Source: Branchinecta lynchi | Lineage: Eukaryota > Arthropoda > Branchiopoda > Anostraca > Branchinectidae | DNA length: 64,000 nucleotides | Direction: 5' to 3' | Assembly (NCBI GenBank): GCA_023053575.1 | Contig: JAKZAP010000007.1 | Coordinates: forward strand, 18,451,304 to 18,515,303 | In this document: positions 56,041 to 64,000 of the stretch, one piece after another | Numbering within the stretch: the stretch's first letter is position 1 | How the letters are laid out: every line of letters starts with the position of its first letter | The notes under the pieces: model-generated | What the model saw: only the letters and a program-made list of their open reading frames with translations | Told to the model about the DNA's origin: nothing | The model's database searches: none | Translations under genes and position numbers: made by a program

Positions 56041-57140
56041 TCCTGGCTAGACCCAAAATAAGCGTTTTTTCGCTTTTAGTGCCTTTTTTTCCATTTTTCG
56101 AAAAGAAATTAGAATTTCTGTGGTCGTTCGTTATTCTGGAACTGAATTATGGTTAAATGCGAAGCTAAAACAAAAAATTAGATCAGATTTGGCATTCCAA
56201 GCACCAGAAAAAAGTTAATGTCACTTTTTCTACCTATTTCGCAAAAAAGTGCAGTTTTCTGTATGGCCCGATTTTCTTGAATGAAAGTAAGATCCTGACA
56301 TAGAAGAACGAGCTGAGACCGAAAATGAAATCAAATTGGGTGTCTACTGTACTTGAAAAAAGTTTCGTAACCATAAATATGTGATCTTTGCGATTTTTTC
56401 GTATTAGCAAGAAATTTATTAAGAAAAGTAGAGTACGAATCAAACTGCTTTTCAATGCTCAGTATTTACAAAAAATACAACATATCCAAAGTTATAGATC
56501 CTGAGTCGACGCAAAGTAAGCCCTTTTTTGTGTTCATCCATTTTCTTTTTGGGACTCAAGTTCGATTTGATGCAGAATAACAAGCTGAGACTTAAAAAGA
56601 GGTCAGATTTGCTGTATCTTGCACCAGAATAAAAGATGCAATATCATTAATATGCGCCTTTATTATTTTGGTAAAGACAGTTTAGTCAGCATTTATTTTA
56701 CATCAAAATGATCGATTTTTAGAAAAAAAAATATCTATATCTGAGCTGTTCATTAATACCAGAACCTTCTTGAAGACCAAATAACGTATCCTTAGAAGAA
56801 AACGCCAAGTAAGACAATGCAGTCGGATAGAAAATTAGTTATGATCAATCAAAGTAAAATTATTTTTTCTTCGCCATATGCCCTGAAAATTACCCCTACA
56901 CTGAGGTTTATTCGATATTTCTGCCATATCGGAATCTACTAACTTATGCGAGCAAACGTATTCCCATGATTAATCCACTGTTTATGACATAATTTCTTTA
57001 CAAACATTTGTACGCGTTGTGTACCATATATCAGATGATTCGATATCCTGCGATCCGAAATCCTTCGATCCGAAAGTCTTGGAGAATTTCAACAAGTCGT
57101 CGGCTCTTTATTCTAGCCTTAACATCCTCTGGCTCTCCTT

Positions 57141-57845
57141 CTGATACCCCAGCCTGGTTTGGGTTGGAACACAGCAATCACTTATGGTCGGGAATCACCC
57201 AGGAAATAGTTTACTCTTTTTCTCTCAATGATTTATCTGCCAGCTATTGACGACACTCCAGTTTAATATGTTATGCTTTCTATCCCGGACCAGGCAAGCC
57301 GACATGTATTTACTGTCGATGTAACCTTTGACCAACCCCTGTGGTGGAAAGTCATGGAAATGGTCAAAGCAGCTTCACCAGGAAGTGGGCTTTCAGAGTT
57401 CGTCCTGAAACTTGGAGGATTCCATACCACGATGAGCTTACTCGGAGTAATGGGATAGATCCTGGAGGAGTCAGGACTCGGAGATGGAGTCAGTCCGCAG
57501 ATGTCCGGACTCGAAGATGTTCGGAGATGGAGTCAGGACTCGCAGATGTCCCTCACCTCTCAGCGGAAAAGCTATCGCCAGAACCATACCCTACGTGGCC
57601 TGCAGGCTACTGATTGACGCTGCGCTACACGCTATTCTGCTTTCCAGAACTACAATATGAGGAACTTAACCCTGGAACTTGAAAGCTTGTACCAGAAGCC
57701 GATGAACAAGGAAGTAAATGTTGAGGATGTGGAAGGTAATCATTCCTTAGAAAAAATACAGGTATTGATCAGAACTGCTCCAGTATCGGATGTCAATGCT
57801 GTGGTTCCATTACTTGAGATGCTTCCATACTGCGAAACTTCATAA
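57141..57845 (+). pseudogene. frameshifted copy of a conserved TFDQPLWWK / LGGFHT protein family
   Basis: Blocks in three frames keep one order: VTFDQPLWWKVMEMV, LKLGGFHTTMSLLGVMG (57273-57455), LSGKAIARTIPY and LLIDAALHAILL (about 57553-57640, another frame), then LYQKPMNKEVNVEDV and EMLPY (57657-57845). I recall this block order from predicted proteins of cnidarians, fish and arthropods that occur in many dispersed copies; function is not known to me. At least two frame shifts and stops break it here. It lies between the long TIRs of the 5.3 kb element and may be its cargo. Confidence 0.6.
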
Positions 57846-57899
57846 AAAGTGAACGATCTGGATCATGGGAAGTCAAGACTTCTGGTTAAGATGCCGTGC

Positions 57900-58573
57900 T
57901 CATCATCTACGGTGCGTAAGGAGGAGACCTGAATAAGCTCCAAAGACAAGATTTCGAAAAAAGTGACAAAGACAAGGTCGTTTTGCTCACGCAGAACAGT
58001 CACCACCAACGGTTGACGCACAGCTACCGATTTTTTTTCAAGTTTAGGTATGAACCGGGGTGAAAATCGAGGAAATGGGGATGGAAGAATCAACGTGACT
58101 TCTTGTACCCGTTAGCAAATGACCTTCCACAAGCTCCGCGCATGCCTTAAAATTCGTTAAGTGCTCGTGTCGTCTGCAGAAGTATAATTCAGACAGAAGT
58201 AGCCGCCATAAAAAACGATTTAGTTTCTACTCCCGCATGCAGAATCTGCAAGGGGACAATGTGTTCCAGCTGTACAAAATTAGCAACTACTATGATACAG
58301 AAAACCCAAAAGCTTAGTTGGTAGCCTAATCCATTGTAAAGGAGAAGCTGTGAACACTATATTCAACACTAGTTAAAATTTGATTATCTCTTTTGAAAAT
58401 AATTTATAAGATGTAGGCTACGAAGGGTGTTAAGCAAGATTTCGAACATTGACCTTGAAAACCAGTTTGGTTCGTAACTGACTTTTCTAAATAATTTTCT
58501 TGTTTTACTAAAATTCGTGAAGATCACATGTTGATGATTATGAAACTTCTTTCTGGTACGCTAGAGACCCAGT
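57900..58573. other. no gene recognised
   Basis: Lies inside the 5.3 kb element between the degraded cargo gene and LINE B. It is probably LINE B 5' remnant or element body. Confidence 0.35.
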
Positions 58574-60181
58574 TTGATCCCATTTTCGGTCTCTGCTCGG
58601 GATTCTATGTCAAGATCGCACTACTACAGTGGTCTATTCAGTGGTTGCAAAAACCAGATTCAGCAGCACTTTGAAAATTTACTTCTTAAATACCTACCAA
58701 GGAAGATATTTCAACCTTCTGTTCTTCCCGTTACTTGTTCTTCCATCGAAATTGCTTTTAGAAAATTTAGAAGAAATGGTTCTACAGATTCTGATGGCCT
58801 TAGTGCCGATTTTTTCAAAATTGAGTGTCCAGCTTTAACACAACACCTTCAGCTGCTATTTCAAATTTGTTTATGCCAGGGTTTGGTTCCGAATAGTTTC
58901 CTCTTGGGTACTATAATATCGGTGATTAAGCGAGGGAAAGACGCGGACCTTTGCAAAAGCTATCGGCCAATTACAGTTTCTTGTACCATAAGCAAAATCC
59001 TGGAATACGTCCTTCTTCCAGAAATAATTGAAAAATTTCGCTTTGGTTCAATGCAGTTTGGATTCCGTTCGACCGCCAGTTGTGCGCACGCTCATCACAT
59101 ATTGACAAAAATGATGAAACAGGCTACCCGCGACAAGTCTGCTATACATATATGTTCTGTAGATATAGCTGGTGCTTTTGACAATACAACGCACTCTCAG
59201 GCCCTATTTTCTCTCATTACTTCTGGCGTGAATCTGTCTGTTGTCTATCTGTTAAAATTTTGGTATGGTCATTCTTCAGTAAGGTTCAAATGGCAAGGTA
59301 GCTTGTCAGAGATTATTCCAGTCCGAACTGGTGTTCGTCAAGGGGGAGTCTTATCTCCCTACATTTTCAAATCGGCCATATCTTTTTGTCTTGATTCTTT
59401 GCATCCTGCTTACTTTTATAAAGACCACGCCTTCAGCTACAGAGCTTACGCGGACGACTTGCTCTTAGTAAGCCGTACCCGATCCACAGTCACCAAAAAT
59501 GTCTGTAAGCTGTCGTCGGAACTTCTCAAAATCGGTCTTGAAGTTAACCTCTCAAAATGTGAGTACCTGCATTTCAACCCTTCGTCAAATCGTTTGAATG
59601 CTAAAGCTTCTATCTCTCTTGGATCGTTCGTCGTCAGATCAACAGAATCTCTACGATGGCTTGGCATAACATTCAAATCCTCGTTGTCAAAATTTTGCTC
59701 TTCGGTTGTTCAAGAAGTTTCTTGATCAATCCGTACCGCCTATGGGCGCATCGTCCCCAACCGGGGGCGCTATAATCGTAAAGCTTTGGGAAAATTGTAC
59801 AGCACCTTCTGCGCTCCTTCTATACTATTTCGTTCTGGTGTCACTCATGTTCTGCGAAAGAAGGAGATAAAAAAGATGAGATCATGTTATTTTAAATATG
59901 CAAAGCACCTGCTCCACTTGTCGAAATTATGCCATAACCATACTTTGACGGAGAAGTTCAAAATTCAAGATGCAAGTGTTACCCTTTTGGATGTTTCTTC
60001 GTCGCTATCAAAAATCATTGACAACAGAACCCAACCAGCGCACGACCTTCTACACTGCTTCCTGGCCGTTGAAATTAAGTGTCTTTTTGTGTATGTTTAT
60101 GTGTTTTATTTACTTTCTTCTTTTACTCCGCTTTCTGGAAACGGCGGGTTATAAATAAATTACTTACTTATTACTTACTTT
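58574..60181 (+). pseudogene. LINE family B, RT with one in-frame stop
   Basis: The frame is open from about 58574 to 60154 except for one TGA at 59723-59725. RT blocks in order: LCKSYRPITVSCTISKILE, MQFGFRSTASCAHAHHIL, HICSVDIAGAFDNTTHSQ (motif A), VRTGVRQGGVLSPYIF (motif B), YRAYADDLLLVS (catalytic YADD), LEVNLSKCEYLHF, LRWLGITF. After the stop, the thumb region continues (SIRTAYGRIVPNRGRYNRK). It is 5'-truncated, lacks endonuclease and ends in (TTACTTA)n at 60150-60181. It inserted in the right TIR of the 5.3 kb element. Confidence 0.85.
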
Positions 60182-60599
60182 CATTCAAGAAAATCGGACC
60201 AGTACGAAAATTTGCAATTTTTTGCAAAATTGGTTGAAAAAAAGGCATTATCTTTTTTCTGGTGCTTTATACGCCAAATCTGACTTCATTTTCGGTTTCA
60301 GCCTGTCATTTGCATTAGAATCGTACCTCAGTTCAAGGGTAGCGGACAACCACGAAAATTTTATATTTCTTTTAGAAATAGGTAAAAAAAATGGCATTAA
60401 AAGCCAAAAAAACGCTTATTTTGCGTCGAGTCAGGATATGCAACTTTGGATATGTTCTTCAGCTTTTTTTTCTCTACAAGATAGCGTAAAAATCATTTCT
60501 GTTGGAATTTGTGTTGGGTCAAACCTCCATTTGCCTGTACTATAAGGGTTTGCTTATGACTTTCCACCGTAAAGTGCGAATCTTACTGCAAAGTTCAAA

Positions 60600-61224
60600 A
60601 CACATTTTTATTTTATTTATTTATTAATAGAAAAAGACGTTAAGCTGAAGCTTCTCTCTCTACAAGCACACAGATGTTTACTACATTTTTCAACACTGCA
60701 CTACACACTTAACATATAACAAATATAAACTAAAAAGGGTTCACATACGCGCTATTGCAGAACGTTGTACCAGCAAGATGTTGTTTGAATGAAAGTAAAT
60801 TTGGTTGGGAAACGGTCTCCTCCGATAAACCATTCCATGCCTGGCATGCACGGTAACAAAATGAACGTTGACCAATTTTCCGGTTTATTTTTGGTGGGTA
60901 AAACCTCAAAGAATGCTGACGGGTTGACTGATATGAACTAAACTCAAAAAACTGTTTTTTGTCCAAATTATCTACCGAGTTGAGAATTCTGTAAGTGTTC
61001 AGAATGTCGTTACGATCCCGACGGAACTCCAATGAAGGTAGATTAAGATGTCTCATTCTGTAATCGTAGGTAGAGTACCGTAGGTATGGAATTAATTTTG
61101 TGGCCCGGCGCTGAACCCTCTCTACTCGGGACCGGTCTGTTTTGTTTACGGGATTCCAAACTGAAGAGTTATACTCGACCAATGGTCGCACCATTGTCTT
61201 ATACAAGAAACTATACATTTTCAA
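60600..61224 (-). pseudogene. LINE 3' end, CR1-like C-terminal region
   Basis: The minus frame 61224-60730 codes 164 residues typical of the end of CR1/Jockey-like ORF2: YKTMVRPLVEYNSSVWNP, VERVQRRATKLIP, RDRNDILNTYRI and FCYRACQAWNGLSEE blocks. The RT core is gone. A T/A-rich tail is at 60605-60640. It is 5'-truncated within repeat DNA, in DOHH intron 1. Confidence 0.8.
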
Positions 61225-61412
61225 GGTCCGTAAGGGCCCATGATCATCTTTGCGCTTTGCCCCAAGTAGTTTGCTTACAAGTTCAGTTCTAGCTCACCAT
61301 AAGTGCGCATCTTAGCCGCAAAATGCAAATAACAAGACAGATCGAATATCAGCTGATACCCTTAGCTATTACGTATGCTTGCAAGTGCCATATGAGCTTA
61401 CAGCTCTTGCTA
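61205..61412 (-). mobile_element. Helentron-like 5' part, GCGCACTT-type
   Basis: The 5' end, read on the minus strand, is CAAGAGCTGTAAGCTCATAT at 61410, then CACTTGCAAGC and one module (GTGCGCATCTTAGCCGC and GGGCCCATGATCATC on the plus strand). It is truncated by the LINE at 61224. Confidence 0.55.
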
Positions 61413-61558
61413 CATTATAGTCCGAAGAACATGGTAACAATCCTATTAAACCCCTGCAGGCGACTGAGTGAATGAACTAGATTACAACAGAACAAGACTA
61501 ATTCGTCGATACCTTGAAATATGCGCATTTTCTTGACCGATTCGTATTTTTTCTTCAG

Positions 61559-61876
61559 GGGAAGCTCTAGGCGCTATCGGCGACGAAAGTGCCCTTGACG
61601 TCTTACTTCAACACAGCTCCGATCCTGTCGTCGAAGTCGCTGAAACCTGTCAATTGGCCGTCGAGCGAATCCAGTGGATCAAGTCGAAGAAAGACGAGAA
61701 AGTATCGAGCAACCCGTACCTTTCAGTGGACCCTGCCCCTCCATGCGCGGAAAGAAGTAGCCAAGAACTTCGACATGTACTTTTGAATGAGGATCTTCCA
61801 CTGTTCGAAAGATACAGGGCGATGTTCGCATTGAGGAATAAGGGAGATGACGAAAGCATTCTTGCCTTGGGAGATG
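61559..61876 (+). CDS. DOHH: deoxyhypusine hydroxylase, second coding exon
   Basis: The acceptor TTCTTCAG is at 61551-61558 and the donor GATG|GTAATT at 61876/61877. The two leading bases complete a Gly with exon 1 (HEA-G-EALGAIGDESAL). It codes residues 97-202: end of the first HEAT half, the variable linker (SSNPYLSVDPAPP), then LPLFERYRAMFALRN, which opens the second half. The third and fourth His-Glu iron pairs expected after this exon (FRHE and VRHE in the family) are not found up to 64000, so the gene continues outside the window. Confidence 0.95.
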
Positions 61877-62194
61877 GTAATTTATCTCACTCTTTTTCAA
61901 GTTTTGGTGAGGATTAGGTTGAGGTTGATTTTTTCACAACGTTGTCCATCACCAAATAGCAGGGAAGATTCGACGCAACCCAATGCCCGTCGTAACTTAC
62001 CTTATCCACGACGACTTGAAGCTCGTAATTTACCTTCACAAGCATATCGGTTTGTACGCGGTGATTAGATAGAATGTTACAAGATTCGTCACTGAAACTA
62101 CGATAACGGGCCTGCTGACACAGTTTGTTACTTCATCAAAAAGGTATGTGCGGTCATGACGTGAAGCTGAGCGGTTTTCAGAGGACATTGGCAG

Positions 62195-62527
62195 CAGGGG
62201 CGTCGCAACTGGGGGGGGGTGGACGCCCCCCCCCCCAATGCTGTCGGCCAGTCGGTAAAAAATAACCGAGTCTGCGCGAAGCGCCGCGAGTTTTCGTCAA
62301 AAAAGTTGACATTTTTTCGTGAAAACAGTCGTTTTTTCTGAAAATTGGTCGATTTTTCGTCAAAATAGTCGGTTTTTCTGAAAATCAGTGGATTTTTCTA
62401 AAAATCAGTCGATTTTTTTCAAAAATGTCAATTTTGTTGTTGAGAACAGTCGTTTTTTTCTACAGAAAAAGGTAAATGCGGTAAATGCCTCGCCCCCTCC
62501 CCCCAACTGTGGAACGCCTTTCCGTGA
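62195..62527. mobile_element. hAT-like MITE with G/C-run ends, second copy
   Basis: Left end CAGGGGCGTCGCAACTGGGG at 62195, with a G-run then a C-run and AATGCTGTCGGCCAGTCGG shared with 47288-47617. Tandem CAGTCGTTTTT phrases fill the interior. The right end is degraded (CCCCAACTGTGGAACGCC). The flanks are ATTGGCAG (62187-62194) and ATTAGCAG (62528-62535), 7 of 8 alike. Confidence 0.65.
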
Positions 62528-62535
62528 ATTAGCAG

Positions 62536-63649
62536 TTAGATTCTGTCAGTGTTATCAAGAATTCCTCGGGACCATCTGAACGCCGAATGAATGTCGTTTG
62601 TTTTGACCTATTTCCTATTTTCCATTGTATTATTATTATTTTGTTTAAACCCGCGTAGTATCGTTTCTATTTCTTCGTATTTTTCCGTTTTTGGGCTACG
62701 ACTCCTCCTGCACTCGGTGACCTTATTTCTGTTTTCGTCAACCTATTTAACGTCACACTCTTTCTAAAACAAATAAACTGACAAAGTTAATTTAATCATA
62801 CTTCTAGACATGTATTTAACTTAAGAAATATAATCTTGTATTATTATTGGTGACTTTCCCCTACTAGTGACTCCTGGTTCATGGGAATAACTGCAGTCCG
62901 TAGCTGGCCCGCATCCAGGAATTTATTCCCCCCCCCCCCCCTGGATACGGTCTTGGTCCCTAGTCCCTAGCACGAAAGAAGTTATTAATAACTCATGTAT
63001 TTCCTTAATAGCAGTTACAAACTGCTAGCTGCGGATCGCCAGCATAATAAATTACAAACTACGGCTGGTTGATATTTACAGACAGTTGAAGTTACAAATA
63101 AAATGAGGCAAAACGAAATAAACACCTTTCGGTTGATTTCTGGGGGGTTGAAAAAGGAATGGTAGTTGCTCTTCCTCTTATGTTCGGTCGGGTCTGTCCT
63201 CTGTGACAAGAAAGAAGCGCTCATTATTCAAGTATAGCGTGCGTGCAGCCTAATACCATCTAAAGGCATCATAGACACCCACTTAATTATGGCTAAACGC
63301 CAAAAATTCTACTGACCTTCGTCTGCTTGGGGGGTTCCTAAAGCAGGCCATGGATCATCGAAAAAAAAAGTAGTAAGGATTTTCTCCTTTTCGTGTTTAT
63401 ATTAGTTTCGTTTTTGCAGATACAATAGTATCTGATACCACAGTCCAAAGTCGTTTTCGCAGTTACCGTGGTATCTGATACCACGATCAAAAGGCGTTTT
63501 TGCAATGATCGTGGTATCTGGCCAGTCAGCATGATAACTGATATTCAGATATCTGAAGACTTGCATCATAACTAACACAAGAGTCAAGTTTGATTGTCAA
63601 ATTGGCGGGAAAGAAGTTATGTCACTCCAGATGACAGTGTATATCAGTA
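62536..63649. other. DOHH intron 2 sequence, no exon found
   Basis: No HE-motif exon is seen. A C-run lies at about 62928-62942. At 63415-63525 the phrase CGTGGTATCTGATACCACG, a near palindrome, recurs in part three times with about 50-bp spacing. Confidence 0.45.
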
Positions 63650-64000
63650 TTTTTGGGGGATCCCAAAACGTAAGTGGAGGGATACCTATGACATCGCAAA
63701 AGTTGTCCGTCTGTCCGCACGATAACTCTCGAAGGGATTGAGATATTTTGATGAAACTTGTTGGGAGGATCCTTTGGGTCAAAGTACAGGTGAAGTTCGA
63801 AGATGTGCTCTGTAGCCCTATATTTGAGGGTGGGGGAGGGGTTTCAAATTAAGGGACAAAACAAATATTTTTTGAAAGCTATTAAGATAGTCGATTTAGA
63901 GGTAAGGAGACGTGCTGAATTCGAATATGAAATTTGTTTTCTCGCTGGACAAATAGTTCACCCGGAATCCGGCGAAACTGGAAAATTTGTGAAAAGTAAA
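63650..64000 (+). mobile_element. GGGATCCC-family element, cut by the window end
   Basis: It opens GGGGGATCCCAAAACGTAAG at 63656 and keeps the family order: ATACCTATGACATCGCAAAA, GATAACTCTCGAAGGGA, GATATTTTGATGAAACTTG, GGGTGGGGGAGGGGTTTC, then the first module. The right part lies beyond the window. Confidence 0.7.

Larger units (their letters stand above)
55264..60542. mobile_element. 5.3 kb DNA transposon with long TIRs and TAA duplication (Harbinger-like)
   Basis: The ends read TAGTACAGG at 55264 and CCTGTACTA ending at 60542, each flanked by TAA (55261-55263 and 60543-60545). Removing the element restores TTTTTGCCC-TAA-GGGTTTGC, which matches the intact repeat module at about 20480 and 20610. 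The inverted repeats are about 360 bp (right arm 60181-60542; left arm 55264-56290, interrupted by a hAT-like insert). Modules of about 140-270 bp with ACAACATATCCAAAGTT and TCAGATTTGGC phrases repeat beyond the left arm to about 56660. A 3-bp TWA duplication suits PIF/Harbinger, but no DDE transposase is seen. Confidence 0.72.

Noticed and set aside
62195..62527. Perfect hAT TIR pair at this MITE
   Set aside because: The right end is too altered to call perfect; kept only as a probable copy based on 7/8 flanks and shared interior.
61877..64000. Third DOHH exon
   Set aside because: I looked for the FRHE and VRHE iron-ligand blocks in the plus frames and found none; the exon should be outside the window.

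Overview
The window is nuclear DNA from an invertebrate animal. It has GT-AG introns of 1.3 to 9.2 kb, no operons, and a very high load of LINE, hAT-like and Helentron-like repeats. A short (TTAGG)n tract at 913-930 fits an arthropod, but I cannot name a species or fix the class. Sequence likeness is judged from memory of the families, with no database search.

Two host genes are supported. A TMEM68-like ER acyltransferase gene lies on the minus strand from 38001 to 13867. Its six coding exons have compatible phases and give a 312-residue protein. None of the exons is obvious from ORFs because they are short and far apart. On the plus strand, the first two coding exons of deoxyhypusine hydroxylase (DOHH) lie at 54424-54712 and 61559-61876, separated by a 6.8 kb intron. 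The second half of DOHH is not seen and should lie beyond 64000.

Layout: 1-2756 holds no confident gene and a dead reverse transcriptase (RT). 2757-11205 is a composite hAT-like element with a perfect 8-bp target duplication, packed with other repeats. 11214-13866 is sparse and includes one small secreted-peptide candidate. 13867-38001 is the TMEM68 gene, with introns full of Helentron-like elements, a second modular family bounded by GGGATCCC, LINE fragments and an intact non-autonomous hAT element. 38221-38936 is a tandem duplication. 39026-50315 is bounded by matching TIRs and an 8-bp duplication and encloses several LINEs, a GGGATCCC element, SINE-like units and a MITE. 50790-51062 is a T-rich to A-rich switch. 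52590-53470 is LINE debris. 54424-64000 is DOHH, whose first intron contains a three-level nest of transposons.

The main find is a set of non-coding repeat families that share one plan: fixed ends around arrays of diverged tandem modules of about 120-200 bp. The commonest has a 5' end CAAGAGCTACGAGCTC, a 3' hairpin with changing loops, and T|T insertion sites. This matches non-autonomous Helentrons (HINE/DINE type). Several insertions can be ordered in time from who interrupts whom.
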